Assembly: GCA_038503035.1 (NCBI GenBank)
Contig: JAVSML010024350.1
Coordinates: 309,556-373,555 of the forward strand
Reading direction: 5' to 3'
From: Crocodylus rhombifer
Taxonomy: Eukaryota; Chordata; Crocodylia; Crocodylidae
DNA length: 64,000 nt
Part shown: one piece after another, positions 35,241 through 49,500 of the stretch
How the letters are laid out: each line of letters starts with the position of its first letter
Numbering within the stretch: the first letter of the stretch is position 1
The notes under the pieces: model-generated
Database searches by the model: none
Seen by the model: the letters and a program-made list of their open reading frames with translations, nothing else
Told to the model about the DNA's origin: nothing
Translations under genes and position numbers: made by a program

Positions 35241-36108
35241 TAAAAAATGTGCTTTATTTTAAAAAGGAAATAATTAGTGATATTTAACTTTTATCCATTC
35301 CGTTTTGGCAGGCTTTTGTAGTGTTTTGTGGAGTTCCACCATTTCCAGGAAGTCCAGAGATGGAGAGTCTGTTTCTTCTTCCTCTTAGGTTGTTTTTATA
35401 TAATCATCATTATATCTTAGCTTTTATGCTACACTTCAACTTCCTGTATGTTTGCAGTTGTTTGTATTGAACTGAAATTGAAAGCAAGTAGGCACCGGAA
35501 ACTTTTCACAAGTGGAATTAGCAGGTGTCTATAAGTACTTTTCATCTGAGCAGTATGAGAGGCAACAGGAGATGAGACGAAGGGCACCAAACCCCTAATT
35601 TATGTAGAACTTTAGAGTGTCTAGGAGTGCCTTTACCAGATGCTGGCAGTTCAGTTAAATTTCTTTAGTTCTGAAAGGTCATTTTTCCTCCCTTAATAAA
35701 TAGTTGAGTAATGTTCTATTAACTTGCAAAAAAAGTTGAACTTGTAAAATGAAAAAAAGGAATTGGATCTGAAATACAGTAAAGTGCATGCATCAGCATG
35801 CTTGTGCAGAGAACCAGGGCATGTTTAATGAAGAAATAAGGAGACAAGGATGTAATCCTAAAGTGACATTTCCTTTCCAAGCCCAAAGAGGATTTCCAAA
35901 GAACTGTGGTTGAGAGACCCTGATTGTGCAAGAGCTTATTCATGTGCCCAACTTTTATTAGCATAAATAGTATGAGGAAAGGAGACCACACCAGAATGAG
36001 GAAGCTAGGTAGATGGAAGTGAGGAGGAGCCCCTAAGGAGGTGAGGAACTTGCAGGCAGCATGGGCACCCGTTAAGAGCAACTTACTGGAGGCACAGAGC
36101 AAATGCAT
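35241..36108. other. intergenic between CAPN10 and CYP2, nothing recognised
   Basis: A minus-strand frame of 133 codons (36120 to 35719) shows no family resemblance and has no splice or start support. Confidence 0.4.
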
Positions 36109-36880
36109 ACCACAAATCAAAAAAAAAAAAAGTGGACCAAGAGAAAGCCAGCGTGGTTTAATATCAGAATTACAGAGGCAGTAAACAGGAGAAAGGCTTC
36201 TTTCAAAAAGTGGTCAAATCCTAACAAGGAAAATAAAAAAGAACATAAACACTGGCAAAGGAATGTAAAACTAATACGACAAACTAAGAGAATTTGAGGA
36301 GAAACTTGCTAGAGACGCAAAAGATGACACTAAACATTTCTCTAAGTACATTAGGAGCCAAAGACCTGCCAGGGAGCCAGGCGAGTCTTTGGATGATCAG
36401 GGTGTGAAAAGGGTGCTAAAGGATGAGGGGGCAATTGCTCAGAAACTAAATGCATTCTTTGTATCTGCCTTCACTGGAAGATATTAGACGGTCCCGTCAC
36501 CAGATTCAGTCCTCTCCAGATTCAAGGGAATGGAGTGGACCTATGTGGAGGGGTCAGTAGATGAGGCCATAGAGGCAACTGATCAACTCAACAGTAGCAT
36601 ATCATCAGGACCTGATGGCAGTCACCTGAAGGTGCTCAGAATGGAAATTGCTGGACTCCTAACTGTCACTAAAAGCCTTGGTACCAGAGGACTGGAGGGT
36701 GTAACTCCCATATTTAAAAAAGGCTGTAGAGGGGATGCTGGGAGCTACAGGCCAGTGAACCTAAGTTCTGGAAAAAGGCAAAAAGCCTGTGAAGGAAAAA
36801 ATAATTCTGAGAGCCTGGATCACAGCACACTAAAGTTTCAAATTATTGCATCTGGAGTATTGCGCAGTGGTACTGGGATT
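36109..36880 (+). mobile_element. CR1 LINE internal fragment
   Basis: Frames on the plus strand read KPAWFNIRITEAVNRRKASF, DTKHFSKYIRSQRPA, KLNAFFVSAFTG, SISSGPDGSHLKVL and VTPIFKKGCRGDAGSYRPVN. This is the linker between endonuclease and reverse transcriptase plus RT motif 1. It has several stops and frameshifts and neither terminus, so it is an old internal piece. Confidence 0.88.
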
Positions 36881-36949
36881 GAATAACTGATTTGCTTGAT
36901 GTCATTTCGTTTTCTGCTACCTTTGTCCTGTTCTTAACATAGTCTAATA

Positions 36950-37125
36950 CAGAGGTGGGCAAAATTTGGCCTGCAGGCTGGATCTGGCCCACCGAGGGGC
37001 TTTGGCCGGCCTGTGGGGGTCCTGCCTAGCCCAGGCATTGTCCCGTGGTGGCTACCCTTGTAGCCCTTGACAGCTCGCCAAAACTCATTATGCAGCCCTC
37101 CAGCTGAAATAATCACCCGCCCCTG
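36950..37125. mobile_element. hAT MITE with 8-bp target duplication
   Basis: A 176-bp element beginning CAGAGGTGGGCAAAATTTGG and ending ATCACCCGCCCCTG. It is bounded by gtctaata (36942-36949) and gtctaaca (37126-37133), an 8-bp duplication with one mismatch. It lies just 3' of the CYP2 stop, possibly within the CYP2 3' UTR. Confidence 0.82.
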
Positions 37126-37335
37126 GTCTAACATCTTAGTGAATGGATTTCCACAGTACGTGTTGCATGACAATTCACAGATCTCTTGTTTAAAATCTTA
37201 GTTGCTGAAATGCTATTTTTTGTACAGATGGTTTAGATTACTCTTTCCACTAGTTATTACCATATGTTTGAATACACTTGCAATAGTTTTTTATACGTAT
37301 GAAAGAAGCACCTCAGTGTTGTGGTATATGGTAGA

Positions 37336-37514
37336 CTAGCGTCGAATAGCATGGAGCCTATATGGATGTGGCTTCAGTATAGCTCCTAAAATGTAGCCCA
37401 AATTAATTTTTTTCACTCCATCGGGAAGCTGGAACGTGAATGCCCTCAGCAGGTTGGCGAAGAAGATGAAGAGCTCAGTTCTTGCTATCTGTTCCCCCAA
37501 ACATACACGATGCC
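37336..37514 (-). CDS. CYP2 exon 9 (heme cysteine, stop)
   Basis: Residues 432-490 and stop. [20 protein letters not shown] gives the axial Cys436 and L-helix; then [13 protein letters not shown] and the C-terminal [10 protein letters not shown]. The acceptor is tatgcag. A longer upstream frame on the same strand is intron. Confidence 0.95.
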
Positions 37515-40500
37515 CTGCATAAGGAAAGGGAAGAAAATTACAAATATTTGCAAAGAGTAAGTCAAAGAAGGGAGAATTTCCAAACAAAATTCATCTTGAT
37601 TTTTCTCTTGATAGTCTTTTGGATTAACCAAATTACTCTACAAGAGAAGGATTGGTGTTGCCTCATGAGAGAGAATATAATTAAGGGGAAAATTATACTA
37701 GATAAGGTTCTGAATGGGCACGGTGGGAATGACTGCCTTCCTACCATTGACATTGAGCTGGTGCATGATCGGTTAGAAAAGTTAGATATTTATAAGTCAG
37801 CAGGACCAGATGAACTTCATCCGAGAGTGCGAAGGAGCTGGCTGAAATCATCATGGGACCTCTGGCGAAACTTTCAAAACTGGTGGTGCTCCGAGGTCCC
37901 GAAGACAGGAGGAGGACTAATATTGTGGCCGTCTTCAAGAAGGGGAGGAGAGAGGACCCAGGCAACTATAGGCCAATTCCTATACTTCTATCCCAGGGAA
38001 AATCCTGGAAAAAATTCATCAAGGAGCTTGCAAAGGGTAGGATTTTGAACAACAGCCAGCATGGTGGCTCTAATTAAATCACCCAGAGCTTCACAGCATG
38101 TATCAGCATGTGCTGAAAAATGGCAGTGGGGGTGCTTTAGCTGAAACTCATCACGAGAGTGATCACCAAGCTCCAGCAGACTTGATGAATCGAGCCGGCT
38201 CTGACACGCTGTAATTACAGCATGTCAGAGCACGTGTGATGCATCTCACTGCATGTGTGACGTGTCCTTAGTTCTTTGGAAAAGAATCGTGAAGATGTAC
38301 AACTCCAACTCATGTCGATAGCTTAAGTTGTCAGTTTGCTTTCAAAATGCATTGTGAGATACCTTGCAGTGTTCTTTGTATTAGCTGTGTAAATCTCCCC
38401 CCAAAATCCTATGTCCAGTTTTAAAATGTTTACTTAGCTTGTCCTGCAGTCGAATGAGTAGATGGACAGGTAGGTGTGCAAAGCAGGTAAGACCCTCTAT
38501 CTTCGCATACATGAATGTAGGATTTGCAAGGCAATTGGGGCAGCTGCTACTGAAAATTAGCTTTGCTCTGTTTAATCTGGTTCCTATATATGTGTTCTAG
38601 TGTGCTATTGGCTTTTATTACTGCTCCAGATTTATGGTATGTGGACAGATGAAACAATTACAGCATGAAGGACAGAAAAACTGACTTGTTAAGCTTAATC
38701 TGCTGTAACTCTTTCATCCATCTGTTCTGTCACTACAGTTTATTTCCTATTACATCCGGGGGCAAATTACTATGGTTTAAGCTAGGAATGGACACACCAA
38801 GCAGTTAAAACAATCCAGCTGACTTACAGACCAGCCAGCCTACAAGCATGAGTAGGAAGCCCTGTGTCCACAGGCAGTCCAGCTGTTTTGACCATTCACA
38901 GCTGCATTTAAGCTATTGCTTATATTGTGCCTCAGTCCACTTTTGTATTGCTGCTCAACTGATATTCTGTCTGTGGGGCAGGACGCACTGTCAGTATCTT
39001 TCTATTCTTTTTATTTTTACAATTAATTCTTCAACTACGACTTGGTCCCTTTGTTGCGCTGCTTTTCTTTCCAACCTGATTATTGAAAACACTTATTCAT
39101 CTGTTCTCTGGGTTAAGAGGAGATCAGCTCATGAATAAAGTGTTAGCTGACAACTTGGGAGACCCATCTTTAATATCCTGCACCCCCACAGGCTTCCTTT
39201 GTGACCTTTGGCAGATCATATAAGCCATGTTACCGTGGCACAATGAGTTAGCTCTTAGTTGGGCTACCTCTAAAGGGATTACCTTGGATATCAGAAACAG
39301 TAGAACTGCATTCATGTGATAAACTATGTAATCTCAGCTGAGAAGCTATCCTGTTCAGAGGTAGATCAGGTATTGCTATGTGGTGCTGTATTGTGTCCAG
39401 TAGTCTCCCTGTTTCTAGGTTCTTCATGTGAAAGGGGGCAATATCACTTCCTGACCTCACAGGGCAGCTCTGAGGATCAGTGTTTCCAGAACAATGAGGT
39501 GTTCAAATATCAGGGTCATCAGGGCAATGAAGTCACTTGACCATTGAGATTTCTGCCACGTGTATGCTTCAACAGACATAGGTATGAAGTTCTAGCTAAA
39601 TGCATAACGATTGTATTTATTATATTTATGCTACGTTTATTATCCTTAAATGTATTACATTAGATCACTTGGCTTGAATCCCTGCTGCTGTTAGTCGATT
39701 GATCTTGCCTGTCACACATGCATATTTAACTTTAGAAACCAAAAACTTATTTTGCTTTTCTCTCAAGGTGTACGTATCAGGAGGATTCAGACAACAGTGC
39801 ATTACCTGCTGAGAATGGTAAGAATGCTTCATTGTTCACAAAGTTGCCATCTGAATCAAGAAAGTGATTTGGGTTGAATTTCCAAGGGGTTTCCCAGTAC
39901 TCAGGGTCATATACAACAGAATGCAAGTTTGGCAACACAATTGTACCCTGTAAAAACACAAAATTATGTTCTGTTTGTGAACCGGTCTTTGTAACCTAAG
40001 TAAAAATGCAGGGCTAGTTTCTTAGCTTGTGGAAATAAGCATAAGATTCACTGACAACTGGAGAGTTATGGCTTTTAACACCAGCTGAAGTTACAGCCTC
40101 AGGTTGCCAAACCTCTTTTCCCTCTATCAGCTTACTTTTAAAGGGTCATCACGGACGATACTGTTCCCAAATGTTATTTTGCAAAGTGAGAAAATTCCAT
40201 AGGATCTCTTCTCTTTCTTTTTCTCTCTCCTTTGCCAAGGTAACAAGCTTTATGGCTGCAGGGGGAGGGGCAGAGAGACCGGTGGATATGGTCCACCTTG
40301 GCTTTATTAAGTGTTTGGATCCGTCTCCCATGACATTCCCACAAGTAAGCTAAAGGAATGCAGCCTAGGTAAAATTACTGTACGATGAGCTTGTACCTAG
40401 TTTGATAACTGTGCTCAAGGATTTGTATGTTCAAGTGCCATGTACCACACTGAAGAAGGAAAACATACAGAATGGGAATGATTGGCTAGGGTATTACTAC

Positions 40501-43500
40501 AGAGAAGGACCTTGAAGTTATTATACCGGATTGCGACTGTATATGAGATGGGATTTCTTTTGGCCAAATCCTCCAATTTGTCTCAGTCACTCTGAATCCT
40601 AGCTCTACCCCCTTCTGCATCTACTGCTCCCCTCAGCTTAGTGTCATCTGTAAACTTGCGGAGGGTGCGTTTGATGAAGGCATTGAACAAAACCGGCCCC
40701 AGGACCGACCCCTGGGGCACTCCACTTGATACCGGCTGCCAACTAGACATTGAGTCATGATTACCACTCTCTGAGCCCAATGCTCCAGCCACTTTTCTAT
40801 TCACCTTGCACACCATTCATCCAGCCTGTAGTTCCTTGGCTTGCCTGGGATAATGTTGTGGGAGACCGCTAAAGTCAAGGGACATCATGTTCACTGCTCT
40901 CCCCACATCCACAAAACCTATCCCCTCCTCATAGAAGGCAATCAGGTTGGCCAGCCACAACTTGCCCCGGTGAATTCATGCTGACTGTTCCTGATCTCTT
41001 TTTTCTCCTCCAAGAGGTTACAAGTGAATTCATTAAGGACCTGCTCCATGATTTTTTCAGGGGCTGAGGTGAGGCTGAATGGTCTGTAGTTCCCTGGATC
41101 CTCCTTTTTCTCTTAATGATGGGCACTATATCTGCCCTTTTCCAATTACCTAGGACTTCTCCAAATCGCCACGAGTTTTCAAAGATAATGGCCAGTGGCT
41201 CTGCAGTCCTCTCCTTAAACTTGGCTTTATACACACCCATTCACAACATCTGATGAAGTGAGCTTGGCTTGACAGCATTTTACTTTACAGTATCTCTATC
41301 AAATCCACCAGTCTGCTGAGCTCCTATCACCTATATGCATTTGCTTCCTGATCATTTGGTGTTCCTTCAAACACCTGTATATTTTCTTCCTTGCTGAACA
41401 CTTGTTTGGGGCGAAACATAGCTGATCAAAATCTACAAAGCCCCCTACCATATTTTCTTTGTCCCCTTGGAATATATTCACTACTGTGATGCCTACAAAT
41501 CACTCGCCTCTGGCATCAGTTGGGCAAGTGTCAAGCCCAGATTTGTGCACAGTGTTTGTTTCCTCATCTGTTTGATTTACTCCCACCCAGTCCATCTTCT
41601 TTGTCCACCTCATGTAGTTGGCCTGAAGCCAGGGCGAGAGTTTTATGGTGCCAGGATAGGTTTCTTTGTTACTCATCTGGGAAATGCTCATTTCCTATAG
41701 CGGTGTCTTGATTCCTGACTCGGCTTGTAGAGTAGGTAGTAGAGTACTGTAACCAGTGCTATGATTTGGGCATGTTCATTTTTAATAAATTTTGTGTTTG
41801 AGGTATGTTTGTTCTGGGGTGGCAAAAGCACTATTTGTATAAAGGTTACCAAGCGTCTGTACCAGAGCTAAGCAATGACCCCACCAAGTGTTGCTTACTG
41901 TGGTACGTTGCCACACGGGAATTGTAGTTTGGAGGGTTAACGCCCCCATTTTTAAATTGGGCCAACATTGCTGCCTGAACTGCATGTCCCATGATCCAAA
42001 GCATTCTCCCTTCTGACTGATTGGCTGGGTGGATTGGGAAAATCATAAGGTATCATCAAATTTATGGTTTCCATGACTATGATGATGAAACCATGTTCTT
42101 GAACATAATGCAAAGACTTCAAGTAGCAGCAAGGGTTATCAACCTGGAGAATGTCTTTTTACCTTTTCAATGCGATACCCCAGCACTGTGGCATCCTTCA
42201 CGCACTGTCTGGGGGTCCCAACAGCAGTAATGTTGCTATAGCGTAAGATCTCATGAATTACAGCATTTGTGTAAGGCAGATTTTTCCTGTCCTTGTAGTA
42301 TATTACTTGGGAGGGTTCCAGAACAGCCTCTAGCTCTTTCTGGACTTTTCCTGCAAAGTAGTACTCTGTTATATTTATTACAGAAAAATATTTTCCATCC
42401 CTTTTTTCTTTCCTTTTTTTCCTTTCACCCCACCAGTCTCTTTCTTTTTTCTTAAAAAAAAAAAAAAAGCTAATTTGACTTGCTCTATTGCTCTTCAACC
42501 CCAGGATTTTTAGAATGGATGTGTTGTCACAAAATGCCTTGGAGTGTGGTTTGATCCCTGCACTGATTCAAAGCTGATTTTGAGAGACAGAGAACTGTGT
42601 TTTCCCTGGGTGAGTGCAAGGTAATCTCTCAAGGGCACCTTTCTTTTAAATTAACTTTTACAGCAGTGGCTTCACTTCCCAACTTGAGTAAGAGATTTCT
42701 CTTTGAAATGAGGCACATTAACACTCCCATTGTTTTTACCTTATTTTTGTCGGGAACATTATAAAGACATGTAAGAGTTAGACATGTTTTAAAGTTTTGT
42801 CTGCTATGCCCACTTAATTTGGCAGTGAGAAGTGTTTTGGGTAGGCTTACATGCATATTTTGCATGTAAAATGACCTCTCCAACCTGCTGTTCTCTCTCT
42901 CCTACTTTTACTACTGGACAGGTAGACAGCAGTCACTTCAGGTCCCTGCTGCTGGTGTCTAGCCTCTGCTAGCCTTGCTTCTTCAGGAGGTGGTGAGAAA
43001 ACTGCGTGTTTTCCTTAATTACATTCCACATATTAAATTCACATTTTGGAACTGCTGTTCGGTTATCAGTTATTAGCACCGATGTGCATTGCTAGCAGGT
43101 AATTTTAGTTGACAGCTCACTGATAGTTACATCTAATATTTGTTTTGTAACACTGTACAAACTACATAATGTGAGTCTTTTTGATGTGCTTTCACCCACC
43201 TTGGATATCTGGGTATTGTACCATGTAGAGCAGTGCCCAGTACAGGGTGGCAGTTGTAGTTTCTGTGCCTCCCAACAAAAGATCGACCATAGTTTGAACC
43301 ATGTTATCTTCATTAAATGTGGAGGTGGGGTCTTCTTTGTTCTGCATGGGGCATTCAGAAGAAAAGCAGAAGCATTTAAAGCAGTTTGATTGGCCATGTC
43401 TTAATTGACACATGGCTTGATGAAAACTTATGAAGTATGCATATGATAAAAGTAAAAAACTCCTCCAGTTCCTAAATTAATTGGAATATTAATTTATAAC

Positions 43501-46500
43501 ATTTCATTTTGTCCTTCAGTAAAATTTGCATTGTGCAATAAAGCTAAGGAGAAGCTGGTTTAATATAGAATACAGGCACTTACTTTTGCAATGTGGGCCA
43601 AGTAGAGGTCAATGAGATCCTGTGGATCGTCTGCTTTCCATTTCTCCTTGTGACTTTGGACCTCATTCATAACTAAACTGTGCATAAAATCATTGTATGC
43701 AAACACTTGCTGGTGAGGTCCTGGGAAGCGATGCATGAACCAGGGGAAAGCATCGTACATCTGTAGGTAAAATATAGGCAAGGTCTGTTAATTTAAGTGA
43801 AATCAACTGATTTTAGAGTCATGAAAATATAAAGTGTGAGGTGGAGGGTTTATGCTTCTGGTAGGGATGTGAAACCTCTAATTTCTTCTCTGAGTCAATG
43901 GCCAGTAACGTTTTACTGGCAGTGGGCTGGCATGGCTCAGCTCAGGTCCAAGGTGGGCTTAATGGTAGGACCTAGCCACTGTCATTGCTGCTTCTTCCTG
44001 CTGCCCAGGTGCAGGCGGCACAGGCAAAGCTCTCCACTGCCCAGTCATGGCACAGCAAGGGTGGAGCCCCAGCCACAAAAGCCCCTTGGTGCCCAGCTGT
44101 GGTGTGGCATGGGACAGGTGAAGCCCCTGGCTGTGGCCTGGTTTTGGTGGCCCCATGGGCCAGATCCATCATTTGGGCCTTTGGTGGCCACCAGTCCCTG
44201 CTATAAGCAGTCAATTCTAGACGGTTTTTGATTGAAATATGTGAACTGATGTTACATGAAATAAATTGGTGGCAATAACCTAAGTAGCCTAGTTTCTTAT
44301 CAGGTAGATACAGTCCCTGTATTATAAACCATACTGATAATTATTGTCACTTGCTTTTCCTTAATAAAAACACTGAGGACTGAGTAGTTACCAGGGTTGA
44401 ATGATCCTCGAACTCTTTGCAGAGGTTCATTCCCAGACACTTGAGACGCGCTGCCGAACAGTTGTTTGTGGGAAGCTTCCTTTTACTCTGCCCATGCTTT
44501 GTGTCTTTAATGGCTACAGCAGTGCGGGGCAACCTTTTTGGCAGGCATGCCACAAATTTCCCCCTCCCCCAGGTGCCACTTTGATCACCTTCCCCTGTCT
44601 GATCTGCTGCTCTGCTTTCTTCTTCCCGTTCTCTGCTCCCTGCTCTCTGCTCTTTGCCTGATCTCCTGCTCTGCTTCCTGCCTTATGCTGCTGCTTTGTC
44701 TGTCCCCTCCCTCATCTGCCACTTGTGGCACTTGCACTGCAGGTTGGCCACCCCTGGACTTAGAGGGTTTCAGTCCCTAGGAATTATCAAAAGAGAAAGT
44801 TCCTGTAGAAGTGTCACAAATTTCACTTAGATGAGATCTACATTGTGGGGGCTGCTGCCGCTTTAGTTATGGTGACTGCACTGTGGTGTCTGGCAAGTCA
44901 GGAACTTTTCTGTTGTCAGAGCTGTACCAGCTCCCCTGAATGACAATAGCCTCCTTTTGATGGGAGAGCTGCCTCCGCACAGAGTTTGCCTGGTCTCTGG
45001 GGCTGTGCTTTTTTATTGTCTTGATATCAACATAGCTAGACCAGCAGAACTTTGTAGTCCAACAGTCTCACAGTTAAATATTAACATTTCTAAAGAGTCC
45101 CTGCATGAAGGTCTCTCACAGCCTAAGAATACTGTCACCAAGTACTAGAAGGTTAGAAAATCGGTATAGCCAAGGAATCAACCAAAGAAAAATACTCTTT
45201 CATCACATTGAAAGTCTATGAACTGTATCGTACGGGAAGTCAAATTAGAGTCTTTGATGGTTCCTTTTGGTCTTGAAAAGTAAAAATGCAGTCCGTATGC
45301 AATATACCTGAAGATCGGTTTAAATGTCTGATGGAGAGGATGCAATGGGCACCGAAAACTTTGCAACGTGTGCACGGAACAGAGATAAAGTTGCAACGGT
45401 TTTGCTACGGATGTATTGCTACAGGAACTTGGAGATGTAAGAGTTACTTTACATAATTGTTTCATCTGTCCATACCCAAAGTTTAATATTTGGAAAAATC
45501 ACATCTTGGGGTTAGTTTGGAGCACATGATTCATCTGAATCCTGCTCAAAAGGACAGGGCTTCAAAGGATTAGCTTTTATTACCTGAATGTTTAGTTTCT
45601 GTTTCCAATTCCAAGCTCTCAACAATCAAATGTTTATGCTGGCGTTAATGGAAGCCTTTAGAAACCCAGTTCCAGACATAAGTGTTTCTCTAAGCCTTTC
45701 TTGATTTTGAAATACATTAAATTAGCAGGGGTCAACCTTCTGGGTAGGCATGGCACCAATTAGCCCCACACTCTCCCTGAGTGCCACTTTGATCCCTTTC
45801 CCTTACTCAGTCTGCTTCTTAGCTTTCTGCTCCCTGCCTTGAGCTCACTGCCCAAGCTGCTGCTCTGCTTTCTGCTCCCTGTCCTGTTCTCTCTTCCTGA
45901 TATTGATGCTTTGCTTTGTGCTTTTCCTGTCTGCCGCTGTGCTGCCTCTTCCTTCCCCAATTTGCTGCGTGCTACACAGGCTGCCCGTGCTACTTATGGC
46001 ACCCCTGCTGCAGCTTGGCCCACCCCTGTAGCAAATCTACGATTTAAAAACAGCAGTAACTCAAAATAGCAGTAGCTCAAATCGTAAGCCATTTGATTCA
46101 CTGATTATAGTCTGTAAAGAAAATGCATCTATGGAGGGTACATTTATTGCTTCATAAGCAAAAATCTTGCATGATGGTTTTTGAAATTATGGCCATTGGT
46201 CAGAGTCTATATTTTTGGAATTTTAGCTCATCTAGTATTTACCCAGAAGCACAGCTAAAGCTGATAGAGCTGAATGCTCACCCTGCCCCAGATAGTTGCC
46301 TGAAAGTAGATCACAAAATAGATGGCTTTGATCAGCCTGTTGAAGGATTCATCCTCACTGGAGAAGCGATGTCCAAAAACCACGGCACAAATCACGTTTG
46401 CGATACCATGGACAATGGGCGTGTAGGGATCAAAGGGTTTCCCTGTGAAGATGACAGGTGTTAGATCCTGTCCATTGTGGTGCAGAAAATTAATCAGGTG

Positions 46501-49500
46501 CATGAAGAAGCCTGCACAATGCTAGTAGTTGTGCACTGAACAGAAAGTTGAATTGTTTCTAGGTAAAAAAACACATTTTACAAAAGAATAATGGTGTAGA
46601 CGAACATGTATTTGCAGTAGCTTCAAAAGGGAAAGGGGGGTGCCTCAAAACTGCCTCATTTAGGGTCACATTTGGGGTGATTTAGCTCCATGGTATCACC
46701 GCAGGATCATGTACATGGAGTAGTTACGGTGTAACAGCTGCTGCGCATCCCTGCATAGGAGGTTTTTGGGACATATTTCTGTTCACTCCATTCCTGTTCT
46801 CTGGGAGGGTAGAACTGAGTATATATTTGGAGGAACATACTTTGCATTTTCCTTTTTCTCCAGGGTCTGACCTGTGAACCGCTTTGTGTAACGTGATTGC
46901 ATTTTTCCTCTCCTCTGGCTTTCAGTGGAACAGCAGCATAAATCCTCAGGTTTACTTTGAAAGAAATAGCTTGAGGTTTATGCTATAAGGAAAATGTTGA
47001 ATAGTAGTTGCCCCACAGAATGGAAAACTCCTGGTTCACCAGCTTAAGATTAAAACTACATTTATAAAACGCACATATCTAGCCTCTTAGTTGGGCCCTG
47101 ATACAGTTACCTCTAAAGGAGATAGAAAAACTGACTGATTGTAGTAGACGCTGGATGAACCTTAGTAGACTATTTCCAGGTACTCACTTAAAAAAATAAA
47201 ATCATTAAACTGCAAGGTGCATTATTCATTTGATATATATCTAGCTTTAATCCAAAGTGATATTACCCACTTAAAAATGCATTAAAATGTCATTCAGGTT
47301 GCAAAATAAATCACTCAAAAATTAGGAAATGCCCGATGTAAGATTATGCGTGTAAAGTTAATTTTGTTTTCTGACTCTGCCAGCTTAAATGAAGCAAAGC
47401 ATAAAGCAAAGGTCCCACGGAAAAAGCAGTTTTTGTCCTTTAATTAAAGACTATCTTAATACATTTACACAAGAAGGCAGAATTAAAATGTAGGTCACCA
47501 TAATTCTTATTTCATACATTTTCATGCTTGACTTCGCAACCTAAATAACATATTTTAATGTGTAATTTTATATTTATTTAAGGCATATATATAAAACATG
47601 TTCTATTTTATGTTGTAGCAGTGTGCATTTCCATTAGTTTTGAACCCTGACCCTTCAGCACTGTAGCACAGACTATTGCCACTTAAGGACTAATTGCATT
47701 AGCTTATAGCAATAAAAAGCTGGTTCCAACTTGTAGGGGAGGCAGATGGTCATTAAGGTTCAAGCCTTGTGACTGAAGTGGCTTAGTCTAGTTCTTTCTG
47801 CTATACGGAGACGTTGGGGAGTACCCTGTGTGTTGGCTAGCTGTGCATGGCAGAAGCGATGCCGCGTGGTATATCGCAGCGCTCACTAGACCTTTCAAGA
47901 GAGGCTTGGACCTGTCACTCCCCGATTCAAGTCTTTATTCCAGGTTAGTGTGTTGCTGTATGTTACATGGCTACCCCAGTTCTACTGTGGTGGTGGTGCT
48001 GGGATAGGGTGCTGGGGTTTTTGGTTGGCCATGTGTGGCTGTGCTCTTCTTGTGTTGCCCCAGGTGACACATCCCTGTGACTGTTGCACTGTTATGGAGT
48101 GGCTAGTGTATATTGTTCTCTGACCTGAAGCTTTTTTTCTTTGCAGAAAGTTGTGGTTCATGTTACTAGCTTTCTTCCCCCTGCCCCCTCCAAATATGCA
48201 TGCTTTGGCACTGAGACTGGAACAGCAAATGGGAGTTTTGGAAGCTAACATTTAGTTTCAGTTAAGAAGTCCACATAGGCAATTACTGTGGAGTGGTCGA
48301 GTACCCTCCTTTACCTCGCTGTGTGTATTCACACACAGCCCATGCTGTCTAGCTTTTGATGTTATTTTAGAAGACATGCTTGAATGAAACATGTCATTGG
48401 CCTCACTACAGGGGAAATAGAGAAGAGAAGGCTAAGGAGGGATTTGATAAATCTTCAAATACTTGAAGGGTGATTTATACAGAGGACAGAGATGGACTTT
48501 TGTCTGTGGCCATAGAGGGCAGGTGTTAAATCTTCCTGCACAAAGTCCACAGCAATCTTTTGCAATTGATAGTGTTAAGCAACCTAAATATTGGGATTGC
48601 TACAAACGCGCTGCTTACCAATAGGAGAGTGATAACAAGAAGAAATAAAAATTTGTCTCAGCACCTGTATTTAAACACACAATTTCAAACTGCAGTTAGT
48701 ACAGTCAAGACTTGGCATTTCTGAATTCTCCATTGAACTAGGCAATTCATGAACAGTTCCACTGCTGTCAAGTCCCACCCTGTGTCATTTATGGAGCAGA
48801 GGGGCTCTTCAATTTAGTATCAGTTGGAGCCTGACTTAAGTATAGGGAACAGCATTAAATTTCAGTCTTTCAGTTAGTTTACCATTCTCGTTTGCAATGT
48901 CCTCTACCAGACGTTGGGCCTCTTCTTGTATTTGACGTTCCAGACTGTTCTTGCCGAGCACCAGGCTCCTTAGAATCGTCATGACAAAACGTTTTTGCTG
49001 CTTCCAGGTGTGACCACTTGTTAGGAAAATGCCTGCGGACAAGGAGGAGCATGTCTATACTACTACTAAGAAGGGAAATTCTTTATATAGTAAAAGGTAC
49101 GGTTAAATTAAGCCACATTTTTCTAATAAGAGCATATGCTGATAGATGTTACAGATTTGAATTGAGATCTGCAACATGAGTTTCTAACATCATTAGTTTC
49201 ATCTTCCAAACCTATCCCCAGAAACTCCAGGGTGACAGTGTTTGGAGAGGACAGGACTGCTTAACTGTCAGTGTCTCAAGTGTGCTTCATTTCCTAACTG
49301 GATTTTTGAACACTTGTCAGTTATGGGGTAGGTTTTTGTTACACGGAGTCTATTTTTCTTGAAGCTAGTGTGTGGTCAATTTATACAGGCAAATTTTCCT
49401 TCAAATACAATAGAGAAAGCAAATACAGTCAGTGGAGTGTTGTGAAAATATGGTAGTGTAAAACTTTTTTTGTTTTTGTTTTTACCTGTTTTTCTAAATA

